Positions 24,810 through 33,484 are shown, counted from the stretch's first letter. The stretch is 54,139 nt of DNA from Lachnospiraceae bacterium (GCA_022510705.1 JAFLSX010000011.1:1-54139), one strand, 5' to 3'. A program made the numbers and translations. Notes: generated by a model from the letters alone, not told the origin.

Positions 24810-25289
24810 ATGGAGAAAATCACAAGCTTTACCATTGATCATATCAAACTTCAACCCGGTGTCTATGTTTCCCGAAAAGACAAGGCCGGCGCGGAGACCA
24901 TTACTACCTTTGATCTGCGTATGACCAGTCCCAACGAGGAACCCGTTATGAATACGGCGGAAGTGCACACTATCGAGCACTTGGGCGCCACTTTTTTGAG
25001 AAACCATCCCGTCTATAAAGAGAAGACTCTCTATTTCGGCCCCATGGGCTGCCGTACCGGCTTTTATCTGCTTTTGACAGGGGACTATGCTTCTAAGGAT
25101 ATTGTCCCCCTGATGATCGAGATGTTTGAATTTATCCGTGACTATAAAGACGAGGTCCCCGGGGCCTCCCCCATGGACTGCGGCAACTATCTGGATATGA
25201 ATCTGCGTATGGCTAATTATCTGGCCAAAAAATATTTGGATCAGGTTTTATACCATATTGATGATAGCCGTTTGATTTATCCCGAATAA
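24810..25289 (+). CDS. luxS: S-ribosylhomocysteine lyase
   Basis: This 159-residue enzyme has the complete metal site: H53 and H57 in HTIEHLGA and C124 in GASPMDCGNY, plus the catalytic C81 in GPMGCRTGFYLL. It cleaves S-ribosylhomocysteine to homocysteine and the AI-2 precursor DPD. The gene that makes its substrate, mtnN, follows 45 bases downstream, so the pair forms an SAH-recycling operon. The start at 24810 has AAAGGA eight bases upstream. Confidence 0.97.
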   Translation: MEKITSFTIDHIKLQPGVYVSRKDKAGAETITTFDLRMTSPNEEPVMNTAEVHTIEHLGATFLRNHPVYKEKTLYFGPMGCRTGFYLLLTGDYASKDIVPLMIEMFEFIRDYKDEVPGASPMDCGNYLDMNLRMANYLAKKYLDQVLYHIDDSRLIYPE

Positions 25290-25334
25290 TATCGGAACAG
25301 GGAAGAAAGCTGTAAAGAGAAAGGATGCTATGAG

Positions 25335-26033
25335 ATGAAAAGAGTTGGAATTATCGGCGCCATGGATTTAGAGGTAGAGCAGTTAAAGAGCCAAATGACG
25401 CTGGAGCGCGTTGTCACCAAAGCCTCCATGGATTTTTGTGTAGGACGCTTGAATGAAACTGAAGTTGTTATCGTACGATGCGGCATCGGTAAAGTCAATG
25501 CTGCTCTCTGCGTACAGATTCTGGCGGATTTATTTGAAGTTACCCATATTATCAATACCGGAGTGGCCGGCTCCTTAAATGCTGCTTTGGACATTGGAGA
25601 TATACTGGTTTCCAAAGACGCTCTTCATCATGACATAGATGTCACAATTTTTGGTTATCAGCCGGGCGAAGTGCCCCAGATGGGCTTTCGTGAATTTAAA
25701 GCGGATGATGACATGATTGATGCTGCTGTAACTACCTGCAAAAAAGTAAATCCCAACCTGCAAGTACGGGTGGGAAGAGTGGTGAGCGGTGATCAGTTTA
25801 TTTCCGACAAAGAAGTGAAGCAGCGTCTTATCACCGTCTTTGAGGGAGACTGTGCCGAGATGGAGGGGGCTTCCATTGCCCACGCCGCATATTTAAACGA
25901 TATTCCCTTTGTCATTATTAGAGCCATCTCAGATAAGGCTGACGACAGTGCAGAAATGGACTACCCCACCTTTGAAAAAGCGGCCGCCGCACATTCTGCC
26001 GCACTGGTAGCGCATATGCTTACATTGCTTTAA
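25335..26033 (+). CDS. mtnN: 5'-methylthioadenosine/S-adenosylhomocysteine nucleosidase
   Basis: This 232-residue enzyme matches Pfs/MTAN length. It has the N-terminal GIIGAMDLEVEQL with the catalytic Glu, the middle NTGVAGSLN, the substrate segment EMEGASIAHAAYLNDIPFVIIRAISDKADD with the catalytic Asp, and GDQFIS. It hydrolyses SAH to adenine and S-ribosylhomocysteine, which LuxS then splits. It lies between luxS and dapL on the same strand. Confidence 0.96.
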   Translation: MKRVGIIGAMDLEVEQLKSQMTLERVVTKASMDFCVGRLNETEVVIVRCGIGKVNAALCVQILADLFEVTHIINTGVAGSLNAALDIGDILVSKDALHHDIDVTIFGYQPGEVPQMGFREFKADDDMIDAAVTTCKKVNPNLQVRVGRVVSGDQFISDKEVKQRLITVFEGDCAEMEGASIAHAAYLNDIPFVIIRAISDKADDSAEMDYPTFEKAAAAHSAALVAHMLTLL

Positions 26034-26058
26034 CCAAACAGAAAAAGGAGGATTTATT

Positions 26059-27255
26059 ATGCCTAAGTTAAATGAAAACTATCTAAACTTAAAGGAAAGT
26101 TATCTTTTCTCCGAAATTGCGCACCGTGTAGCAGCGTATACCGAAGCCAATCCTGACAAAAAGGTGATTCGTTTAGGGATAGGTGACGTCACCCGCCCCA
26201 TCGGCAGTAATGTGATTGACGCGCTCCACGAAGGCGTGGACGCACAGGCTGCTTCCGAAACATTCAAAGGTTACGGCCCTGAGCAGGGCTATGATTTCCT
26301 GCGAAATGCTATTGTAGAATACTATGCACATGGCGGTGTTACTATTGACGCAAAGGAAGTCTTTGTTTCTGACGGTGCAAAGAGTGACACCGGAAATATT
26401 ACAGATTTATTTGCACAGGATAATGTCATTCTGATTCCCGACCCTGTGTATCCCGTGTATGTTGACACGAATGTCATGAATGGCAGAAAAGTTACTTACA
26501 TAAATGCAACAGCAGAAAATAATTTCCTTCCTATGCCGGATAAGAGCGTACATGCGGACATCATTTATATCTGCTCTCCCAACAATCCCACCGGCGCTGC
26601 TTACAATAAAGAGCAGTTAAAGGAATGGGTGGACTACGCCTTAGCGAACGACGCTATTATTCTCTATGATTCCGCTTATGAATGCTTTATTACCGACGAG
26701 AGTCTGCCCCGCAGTATCTTTGCTATTGAGGGAGCCAAGAAATGTGCGATTGAATTCTGCTCCTTAAGTAAAACAGCAGGCTTTACCGGTACCCGCTGCG
26801 GTTATACCGTAGTGCCTCTGGAGTTGAAATTTGCTGCTTCCGACGGCAGAGAATTATCCTTAAATGCAATGTGGAACCGCAGACAGACTACGAAGTTTAA
26901 CGGTGTTTCCTATATTGTACAGAAGGGCGCCGCACAGGTCTTCTCTGAGGAAGGTATGGCTCAGTGCCGTGATAATATTAAATACTATCAGGAAAACGCC
27001 CGCATCATTGCAGCGACCATGGAGAAGAAAGGCATCCGTTACTTTGGTGGTATCAATTCTCCCTATATCTGGTTTGAATGTCCCATGGGCATGGAATCCT
27101 GGGAATTCTTTGACTTCATGTTAAATAAGATCCAGGTTGTGGGAACTCCCGGCGCCGGCTTCGGAAACAACGGCAAGAACTTCTTCCGTTTGACCGCCTT
27201 TGGCACCAAGGAGAATACGATAGAAGCAATGGAGCGGTTTGAGACACTATTTTAA
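26059..27255 (+). CDS. dapL: LL-diaminopimelate aminotransferase
   Basis: This 398-residue fold-type-I PLP enzyme carries the DapL marks: IRLGIGDVTRPIG, YGPEQGYDFLRNAI, VSDGAKSDTGNI, PDPVYPVYVDTNVM, SPNNPTGAAY, and the PLP lysine in SLSKTAGFTGTRCGY. It makes LL-diaminopimelate directly from tetrahydrodipicolinate for lysine and peptidoglycan synthesis. It has a strong AAAAAGGAGG ribosome site and follows mtnN by 25 bases. This is a typical route in Clostridia. Confidence 0.96.
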   Translation: MPKLNENYLNLKESYLFSEIAHRVAAYTEANPDKKVIRLGIGDVTRPIGSNVIDALHEGVDAQAASETFKGYGPEQGYDFLRNAIVEYYAHGGVTIDAKEVFVSDGAKSDTGNITDLFAQDNVILIPDPVYPVYVDTNVMNGRKVTYINATAENNFLPMPDKSVHADIIYICSPNNPTGAAYNKEQLKEWVDYALANDAIILYDSAYECFITDESLPRSIFAIEGAKKCAIEFCSLSKTAGFTGTRCGYTVVPLELKFAASDGRELSLNAMWNRRQTTKFNGVSYIVQKGAAQVFSEEGMAQCRDNIKYYQENARIIAATMEKKGIRYFGGINSPYIWFECPMGMESWEFFDFMLNKIQVVGTPGAGFGNNGKNFFRLTAFGTKENTIEAMERFETLF

Positions 27256-27275
27256 GTAAATAAGGGGTAAATATC

Positions 27276-28751
27276 ATGCTGTTTAACTCGGTCATCTTTA
27301 TCCTGCTGTTTTTGCCCCTTAGCCTAATTGGCTGGTATGGGCTGCAGAGATTTACCGATCCACGGTATGCCAGACTGTTTTTGGTTGGTATGTCTCTGTG
27401 GTTCTATGGCTATTACAATCCATGGTATCTGGCATTGTTAGGGGGCAGCGTTCTCTGCAATCAGTGCTTCAGTAAACTGTTTACCTGCTGCAGCACACGC
27501 ACCGGCCGCAGATGGGTGCTTGGCACCGGATTGGTTTTTAATCTGGGGCTGCTGTTTTATTTTAAATACTTCAATTTTTTTATTAACAACTGCAATTTCT
27601 TTCTGCATACGGATCTGCAGGTAGAAAAGATTGCTTTGCCCCTTGGCATCAGCTTTTTTACCTTTCAGCAGGTCTCCTTTTTAGTGGATCGTTACAGAGA
27701 GGACGCACCCTGTTACGGCTTTTTAGAATATGCCTGTTTTGTGACCTATTTTCCTCAGTTAGTAGCTGGGCCCATTGTATTACACAGCGAATTCATCCCT
27801 CAGCTCAGAGAGCGAAAAAACAGAACGCCCTATGCAGAACAGTTTTTTGACGGTGCGGCGCTGTTTATATTAGGACTGGGCAAAAAAGTCCTTTTAGCGG
27901 ATGTTCTTGCCATTATGGTAAACACCGTATTTGATGATATTGCCATCATTCCCTATTATCTGGATGCTCCTACCGGGATTTTGGCAATTCTTTTTTATAT
28001 GCTGGAACTCTATTTTGATTTCAGCGGTTACTGTGATATGGCAAGAGGCATTGCCGCCATGTTCGGATTTATACTGCCGGTAAACTTCCACTCGCCGTTA
28101 AAAGCGGAGTCCGTGCAGGATTTCTGGCGCAGATGGCATATTACCCTGTCCCGCTTTCTTACCACTTATATTTATATTCCGCTGGGCGGCAATCGAAAGG
28201 GAAAGTTCTTTCAGTGTCTTAACTTATTTATTGTTTTTATAGCCAGCGGCTTTTGGCACGGTGCCAACTGGACTTTTGTCGTCTTCGGCATTCTGCATGG
28301 GACTGCAATAGTTTTAGAAGCCCTTTTCCCTATATTGCAAAAGGGTCCCAGGCACCTGAAGCAATTTATCACTATGCTGTTTTTTATGATGACGTTAATA
28401 CTGTTCCGTAGTGATTCCCTGACTACGGCATTTATCTATTTCCGCAGGATGTTTACCGTGGGCTGGAGCGGCTATTTGACACGGTTTGCAACGCATTTAC
28501 AGATACCGGAAAATTATGCAGTCATAAAACTTTTGCAACTGCGCTTTCCCCAGTATCTTACACCCTTCTATCTGATCTGTATGGGGATATTACTGTTTGT
28601 TGCTCTCTTATTTATCCGAGGCAGGGAAGCAGAGGAATGGATACGGGAGAAGGCTTGCACTTTGCGAGGCATCCTCTGCCTTGCCACCGTATTTACCTGG
28701 TCTTTTATTTCTTTATCCCAGGTCAGCACCTTTTTATACTTTAATTTTTAG
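27276..28751 (+). CDS. MBOAT-family O-acyltransferase (AlgI/DltB-like)
   Basis: This 491-residue membrane protein has about 11 helices. Family motifs are LPLGISFFTFQQVSFLVDRYR, FVTYFPQLVAGPIVL, LYFDFSGYCDMARGIA, FWRRWHITLSRFL and the invariant-His segment IASGFWHGANWTFVVFGILHG. It transfers acyl groups, usually acetate, across the membrane to a secreted or cell-surface polymer. It works with the SGNH/DltD-like gene 11 bases downstream. There is no dltA/dltC or alginate cluster, so the acceptor glycan is unknown. Confidence 0.93.
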   Translation: MLFNSVIFILLFLPLSLIGWYGLQRFTDPRYARLFLVGMSLWFYGYYNPWYLALLGGSVLCNQCFSKLFTCCSTRTGRRWVLGTGLVFNLGLLFYFKYFNFFINNCNFFLHTDLQVEKIALPLGISFFTFQQVSFLVDRYREDAPCYGFLEYACFVTYFPQLVAGPIVLHSEFIPQLRERKNRTPYAEQFFDGAALFILGLGKKVLLADVLAIMVNTVFDDIAIIPYYLDAPTGILAILFYMLELYFDFSGYCDMARGIAAMFGFILPVNFHSPLKAESVQDFWRRWHITLSRFLTTYIYIPLGGNRKGKFFQCLNLFIVFIASGFWHGANWTFVVFGILHGTAIVLEALFPILQKGPRHLKQFITMLFFMMTLILFRSDSLTTAFIYFRRMFTVGWSGYLTRFATHLQIPENYAVIKLLQLRFPQYLTPFYLICMGILLFVALLFIRGREAEEWIREKACTLRGILCLATVFTWSFISLSQVSTFLYFNF

Positions 28752-28762
28752 GGGGATCACTT

Positions 28763-29848
28763 TTGAAAGAATCGGCAAAGACGCAAAACAAGATATGGGG
28801 CAAGCATAAGGCCTTAAAGGGGCTGGCTATTGCTGTGGCTGCAGAACTTTTGCTGTTGGCAGCCGTAGTTTTTGTATTGGATCCTTTTTATCAGTACCAT
28901 GCACCTTGGCTAGGGTTGCAGCAAACATTGTTTGACAGAGAAACCCAGATGGCGGGATCCATCCGTAACCTCTCCTATGACAGCGTACTGTTGGGCTCTT
29001 CCATGGTGGAGAACTGTGACAGTACCTATTTGGATGCACGGTACAACTGTCACACCTTAAAGATCATAAAGGCCTCCGGTTCCGTAGCCGATCTTCTGTA
29101 TTATTTAGGACTTGCCCATAACGAGCAGGAGCTGACCTATATTTTCTGGGGACTGGATCTCTCAGCACTGACCGCATCCAATGCGGTTACCCTGCCGGAT
29201 GTCTACAGTCCGTCCTATCTTTTTACAGAGATGCCGTTTGATGATCTTCCCTATCTGTTCAACAAGGATGTATTACTGGAAAAGATTCCGTTAATGCTCG
29301 CCTATTCCTATACCGGAATCAATACAGGCGGAGCGGCCTATGACTGGTCGGACGGCAAGAATTTTAGTGCGGCCAAGGCAATGGAGGACTATCAGAAACC
29401 TGAAGAACCTTTACCGGAGCAGCCCATTGCAGATAAGATTCCTGTAATTGAAGAAAACATCCGAATGGTTTTGGAAGAGATAAGCACCCATCCCGAAACC
29501 AATTATCGGATATTCTTCCCGCCGTATTCCATGATGATGTGGGATTACAGATATACGAGCGGTACTGCAGAAGAATTGTTTTATGCATTGGAACAGATAC
29601 TGCCCGCATTGCTTACCTGTGAAAATGTGGAGGTTTACTATTTCCAGTCGGATGTGGATATTATTTGTAATCTGGACAATTACATGGACAAAAATCATTA
29701 TTCTCCTTCGATCAATCAGTATATGCTGGAATGCATGGCGGCAGGAGAATATCGGGTGACAGAAGAAAATATGGATGAAGTGCTTTCCGGTATGCGGGAG
29801 GTTTACGAATACATTATAACTGAGGGTATTTACAAATATTATGACTGA
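28763..29848 (+). CDS. DltD/AlgX-like SGNH-type accessory protein of the MBOAT system
   Basis: This 361-residue protein has one N-terminal membrane anchor (about 18-42). An extracytoplasmic SGNH-like domain carries the candidate nucleophile motif LLGSSMVENCDS and a C-terminal Asp-His motif DNYMDKNHYSPSINQYM. It starts at a TTG, with GGGGG a few bases upstream, in the shadow of the MBOAT stop. By analogy with AlgI/AlgX pairs it would complete acyl transfer to the glycan outside the cell. The role is inferred from domain layout and neighbour. Confidence 0.83.
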   Translation: MKESAKTQNKIWGKHKALKGLAIAVAAELLLLAAVVFVLDPFYQYHAPWLGLQQTLFDRETQMAGSIRNLSYDSVLLGSSMVENCDSTYLDARYNCHTLKIIKASGSVADLLYYLGLAHNEQELTYIFWGLDLSALTASNAVTLPDVYSPSYLFTEMPFDDLPYLFNKDVLLEKIPLMLAYSYTGINTGGAAYDWSDGKNFSAAKAMEDYQKPEEPLPEQPIADKIPVIEENIRMVLEEISTHPETNYRIFFPPYSMMMWDYRYTSGTAEELFYALEQILPALLTCENVEVYYFQSDVDIICNLDNYMDKNHYSPSINQYMLECMAAGEYRVTEENMDEVLSGMREVYEYIITEGIYKYYD

Positions 29849-29930
29849 GAAGATTTAAAATAAGTTATCGAGAGAATCGCAGTTCTGCCGCAAACACGTG
29901 GATTTTGGTGGTTTTGTTGCGCCATCTATT

Positions 29931-29987
29931 TATAGCCGGAAATCAAAACTCGCCATAAATGGCTCAAACAGTTGATTTCCGGCTATA
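29931..29987. repeat. 57-bp palindrome with perfect 16-bp arms
   Basis: TATAGCCGGAAATCAA (29931-29946) and its exact complement (29972-29987) enclose a second hairpin GCCAT-aa-ATGGC (29952-29963). It lies between the plus-strand acyl-transfer operon and the minus-strand HTH pseudogene. It may be a bidirectional terminator, as a weak T/A run flanks it, or a small palindromic mobile element. The nested two-stem form is unusual for a plain terminator. Confidence 0.65.
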
Positions 29988-30024
29988 TTAAAAAGCCTCC
30001 TCTAACTTACATTTATCATTAAAC

Positions 30025-30340
30025 CTACCTCTTTACAAATGGGAACGTTTCCGTAAGTTTTGCATCCAGCTCCATCATGTTCAAAATACGGCTGGCGGCA
30101 CCAGAGGGTTTATTGGTACCCGCCTCCCTGGCCTCTACAGATTTAACGGACACGCCCATATAACCGGCAAACAGTTTTGGGGAAAGGCCGGTTTCTTTTC
30201 TTATTCTCTGCACTTCTTTCGCACTATAACTTTTTACGGGCTCGATTTCCACAACCCGCCTTTCAAGTTTTTTCCTCACTTTTAGCATCCTCGACGGCCT
30301 CTGTCAGGCCCGCTAAAATACTTTCATATACGTGTGCCAT
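30025..30340 (-). pseudogene. antitoxin-type XRE-family HTH protein, frameshifted
   Basis: The original gene starts at ATG 30340 behind AAGGAGG and reads MAHVYESILAGLTEAVEDAKSEEK, then meets a TGA (30263-30265). The downstream frame (track ORF from 30288) continues LERRVVEIEPVKSYSAKEVQRIRKETGLSPKLFAGYMGVS... with a clear XRE helix-turn-helix. Joining the two at the A6 run (30268-30273) gives a protein of about 104 residues like HigA/MqsA-type antitoxins. One extra base in the homopolymer explains the break. No toxin gene is seen next to it. It is either a recent pseudogene or an assembly error. Confidence 0.75.
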
Positions 30341-30449
30341 GAGCGCCTCCTTTACAGTCTAAAAATATAATTAGTTTAGAGTTCTAATTTTGTAATCAAT
30401 AACAATGTTTCTTATTTGTTTTGCTGCTTCTTCCGCGACTTCTTTATCC
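30341..30449. promoter_or_regulatory. leader of the HTH gene with a dyad
   Basis: This AT-rich stretch upstream of the HTH gene contains TTAGA-gt-TCTAA nested in ATTAG...CTAAT (about 30371-30389). That position and symmetry suit an autoregulatory operator of an XRE-type antitoxin. A 33-codon frame (MDKRKRYKDKEVAEEAAK...) crosses it but looks incidental. Confidence 0.35.
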
Positions 30450-30967
30450 TTATATCTTTTTCTCTTGTCCATAAAATATTTCTACAACACTTTGCACTGT
30501 TTCATGTGGTTCAAGATTTGAGTATATTTGAGAGGATTCTTCATTTTCATATGCAATTATTGCATTTAGAATGCTCCCATTATATTTAACGCCGAGAATT
30601 AGATGTAGTGTTAACAGCTTCAAAAGCATCTGCCAATAATGAAACACCGCCGATCAGAGTATCCGTGACAGAGCTGCGGGGAGCTGATTTTGTTCGATTC
30701 CATTACATATGTCCATGACAGATATATTGTTATAGTTGAAAACAGGTCAGCTTTGATGTTTTCAAATATTGCTTCGGTCGAATTCTTAATAGCGGTGTCT
30801 GTAGCGTTTACAGAGATTGGAAGATCATAGAACTTTAAAACAGAATCATTAGGCTCCGCAACTAGTTCATAGATATCAAATAAAGTTATTTGGGAAAGAT
30901 CACAACATAAAGTGGTACCCCCGGTCTTAAATCCAATAATGAATCCAACGGAAATAAAGTACTCCAC
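30450..30967 (-). pseudogene. broken minus-strand gene of unknown function
   Basis: Three minus-strand frames together look like one decayed protein. The first is MEYFISVGFIIGFKTGGTTL...LSWTYVMESNKIS (from 30967). A middle piece in another frame reads SVTDTLIGGVSLLADAFEAVN. The last, in a third frame, ends LGVKYNGSILNAIIAYENEE...FYGQEKKI. The pieces are contiguous and each has ordinary amino-acid composition only within its own segment, which suggests two frameshifts. I do not recognise the family. It may be an immunity-type or effector remnant, given the neighbouring ORFs. Confidence 0.5.
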
Positions 30968-30984
30968 AATAAAAACAGTATCAG

Positions 30985-31308
30985 TTGAACGATGAGCGGG
31001 ATCTCATTTGGATGAAATTTACCACAGATAAATTTGTGGGCGTGATTGCCCAGAGCAGTGATATTAACTTCCAGCTGCCAATCAGTGCGGATGATTATAA
31101 CAAGAAGGAAAAGGGACGGTGGCAATTCAATACCAGCGGTATAATTATTCATAAATTGGGCAAGTCTTGGGATACCACCAAGGTCTTGGTGTTTCCTTTG
31201 CAATTGAACAATATTAGTTACAGCAGGCATGAGATCGAAACGGCAGTCGGCAATTTTCTGGTTGATCAGGGTATTCCAGTGTTGGATTACTATTCCCATA
31301 ACTATTAA
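30985..31308 (+). CDS. possible C-terminal toxin-domain remnant
   Basis: The frame is open from a stop at 30970 and has no ribosome site; a TTG or the Met at 31012 would have to start it. The roughly 107 residues include FTTDKFVGVIAQSSDINFQLPIS and a conserved-looking tail RHEIETAVGNFLVDQGIPVLDYYSHNY. It lies only 17 bases from the divergent broken gene, leaving no room for a promoter. A small gene with its own ribosome site follows 13 bases later. This is the arrangement of an orphan toxin tip plus immunity gene left by polymorphic-toxin rearrangement. Neither family is identified. Confidence 0.5.
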   Translation: MNDERDLIWMKFTTDKFVGVIAQSSDINFQLPISADDYNKKEKGRWQFNTSGIIIHKLGKSWDTTKVLVFPLQLNNISYSRHEIETAVGNFLVDQGIPVLDYYSHNY

Positions 31309-31321
31309 ATGAGGTGCTGCA

Positions 31322-31672
31322 ATGACAAAATATGAATTTTACAAACAGATTGCTTCTATTTTATCACCGAATAATTCTGAGGCATTATTTGATTATATCA
31401 TCCACTCGATGGATAACGATGGCTTTTTCTTGCGTAGTAGATATTGTTATAGCAATAAGCCGCTTCCAGACAGTCTATTATATCGAGATGTACAAATTAC
31501 ACTGGCAGCACTCAGGGCGCCCTTTGCGTTTGAAAGCAATACCAATTATTATGAAGACAGAGATGGTATTATAAAAAGTACCGTCCTAAAAATGGAGCTC
31601 TTTCTGATAGACCTATCGGATGTGCGGGCTTTTGAAAACGCAATATCTGACCAAACGAAAATACCATTTTAG
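31322..31672 (+). CDS. small protein, possible immunity partner of the upstream remnant
   Basis: This 116-residue protein has no signal or membrane segment. It starts at ATG 31322 behind GAGGTG and reads MTKYEFYKQIASILSPNNSEALFDYIIHSMDNDGFFLR..., with DVQITLAALRAPFAFESN in the middle. It is a compact alpha/beta protein by composition. Family not recognised. Its tight spacing after the 30985 ORF suggests an immunity protein, but that is inference from position only. The terminator at 31713 ends the unit. Confidence 0.6.
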   Translation: MTKYEFYKQIASILSPNNSEALFDYIIHSMDNDGFFLRSRYCYSNKPLPDSLLYRDVQITLAALRAPFAFESNTNYYEDRDGIIKSTVLKMELFLIDLSDVRAFENAISDQTKIPF

Positions 31673-31712
31673 AATAGCCAAGGCAATGTGAACGGGTTGC
31701 CGATTATAACAT

Positions 31713-31740
31713 AAAAAAGCGGGGATATCCCCGCTTTTTT
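31713..31740. terminator. bidirectional terminator
   Basis: AAAAAAGCGGGGAT-ATCCCCGCTTTTTT is a perfect palindrome between the plus-strand small gene and the minus-strand cyclase gene, with full U-runs in both directions. Confidence 0.95.
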
Positions 31741-33484
31741 ATATCACTATAACTTTATTTTTCCCGTTTTTCTTTGCTTTGTACAGCGCCGTATCAACTC
31801 TGGTACAAAGTGTATCAAATGTATCCTTGGCATTAGCCTGTGTCACCCCGACACTGATCGTCTGAGCCGGAATAGACGAAAAGGCGGTATTCTCAAAGCA
31901 CTGTCGAACCAAATCTGCAATTAAAGTAGCTGTGGAAACATCCGTATTGGCAAGTACCAGCATAAACTCCTCGCCGCCCCACCTTCCGGCAGAAATCTTC
32001 TCGGATATACGTTTTTGCTCTTTGAGCAGAATATTAGCCAGTGCTATAAGAACCGTATCTCCCTCTTGATGTCCGTATGTATCATTGACCTGCTTAAAGT
32101 CATCAATATCTATCATGACAAGAGATAGCGGATTGTTCTGCACATTGGTAAGATTCTCTTCAATGCGCCTTTGCGTTTCTGCACGGTTATACAATCCTGT
32201 CAGACCATCGCTAATCGCAGCAATTGTAAGTTTTTTATTCATTTCCTCCAGTTCTATCGAGGTTGCACTGATAAATGTTGCAAGGCGGGACACAAGTGTT
32301 TTCTTTGATGACGCTGTTTTATCCTCAAACATATCCTGCATTTGGTTCTGTTCTGCCTCGCCTTCACGCATTGCAGCAACTACCAATGTTACATTGTGCA
32401 TACTCAGACGATTGTCACCACGCAGAAATTCCCCCAGCGTAAAAAATCCGGAAGAAGGAGCAATGTCCTTGAACGGTTTCAGCTCATAAGTAGGCTCCCC
32501 GGCAGCCCAATATGTCCGGCGTGCTACACATGAAAAGAAATGTATCACATCCGGTCGGAATTTTTTAATTCTCTGACTGTCATTGTCAACACTTTCTATA
32601 ATTGTTTGGGGATCACCATAGGTTATCCTAACCGCTGAGCCTACTTCGACATCCGCTGATGTTGAAATAGAGTGATCCGGATTGCTTGCCATAGGAGTGC
32701 GAAGGACAGTGATTCCATTAAATTCATAAAGCAATGGAAATTCCAGTGTATTATAAAAGAAGTTTTCATCATTGCTGATATCGAGATACTTATTATACAC
32801 ATCGTATGCAGGTACGCCATCCAATTCCTGTAATATACTTCCCTCGGACTTGGTTACTTTGAACTTTTTACCCAGTGGCTTCCATCCTGTTATTTTAATC
32901 GAATCCACATAAAAATCATCTCCGCCATAAAATACAACTGTAATCGCATGATTGGAATAACCGCCCGTCTTCGAGAAAACGTACGATATACTTTTTGTCA
33001 TATCATCGTTGCCCGAAACCCCGCCGAAAATATGTACTTTAGGGTCAATATCCTGCAGACCTTCACAGAATTTTGTTGTTGATTCTTCCGGAAATGAATA
33101 GTACAGTTCGATTGCCTTCACCCAAGGCTTGTCTTCTGCATCCTCGATTATTTTCTGTGTGATCCATTCCAACGACTTTTCATGTGTATCATATTGAAAC
33201 ACTTCGAACTGAGAGGATTCCTTTTCAAAAACAATTGCTACAACTGTGATTCCCGGAACAAGCTCGCAGTCCACTAAAGTACCGCTTGTAGAACAACCAA
33301 ACCATGGGGTATCAGGAAAAATCTTTTCTATAGCACGACCTATTTTCTCTATTGGTTCTGCTTCAAGAACTTCTGAAAGAATCTGAAACATCATTTTAGG
33401 CGTATGCCCCCACATCCGTTGAAACTTTTTAAGCTCCTTGAGGAATTCCCTTTCCCCATTAAACACAATCTGATGCTGCTTCAT
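31739..33484 (-). CDS. FIST-domain diguanylate cyclase
   Basis: This 581-residue protein has FIST N- and C-terminal sensor domains (about 25-365), with FGCSTSGTLVDCELVPGITVVAIVF and IFGGVSGNDDM. A short coiled linker leads to a GGDEF domain (about 425-581) with LYNRAETQRRIEENL, IDIDDFKQVNDTYGHQEGDTVL and the active loop GRWGGEEFMLVL. The active-site GGEEF is intact, so c-di-GMP synthesis is expected. The RxxD inhibitory site normally before it is absent (EKISAGRW). FIST domains are thought to bind small ligands such as amino acids, and an amino-acid ABC transporter lies upstream on the same strand. The protein has no membrane segment. Confidence 0.93.
   Translation of the reverse strand: MKQHQIVFNGEREFLKELKKFQRMWGHTPKMMFQILSEVLEAEPIEKIGRAIEKIFPDTPWFGCSTSGTLVDCELVPGITVVAIVFEKESSQFEVFQYDTHEKSLEWITQKIIEDAEDKPWVKAIELYYSFPEESTTKFCEGLQDIDPKVHIFGGVSGNDDMTKSISYVFSKTGGYSNHAITVVFYGGDDFYVDSIKITGWKPLGKKFKVTKSEGSILQELDGVPAYDVYNKYLDISNDENFFYNTLEFPLLYEFNGITVLRTPMASNPDHSISTSADVEVGSAVRITYGDPQTIIESVDNDSQRIKKFRPDVIHFFSCVARRTYWAAGEPTYELKPFKDIAPSSGFFTLGEFLRGDNRLSMHNVTLVVAAMREGEAEQNQMQDMFEDKTASSKKTLVSRLATFISATSIELEEMNKKLTIAAISDGLTGLYNRAETQRRIEENLTNVQNNPLSLVMIDIDDFKQVNDTYGHQEGDTVLIALANILLKEQKRISEKISAGRWGGEEFMLVLANTDVSTATLIADLVRQCFENTAFSSIPAQTISVGVTQANAKDTFDTLCTRVDTALYKAKKNGKNKVIVI

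Noticed and set aside
27894-28091. Minus-strand ORF inside the MBOAT gene
   Set aside because: Shadow of a strongly supported gene with catalytic motifs in the plus frame.
30263-30280. Programmed -1 frameshift at A AAA AAC in the HTH gene
   Set aside because: The heptamer is out of phase with the upstream frame and restoring the protein needs a +1 shift, so a homopolymer indel is more likely.
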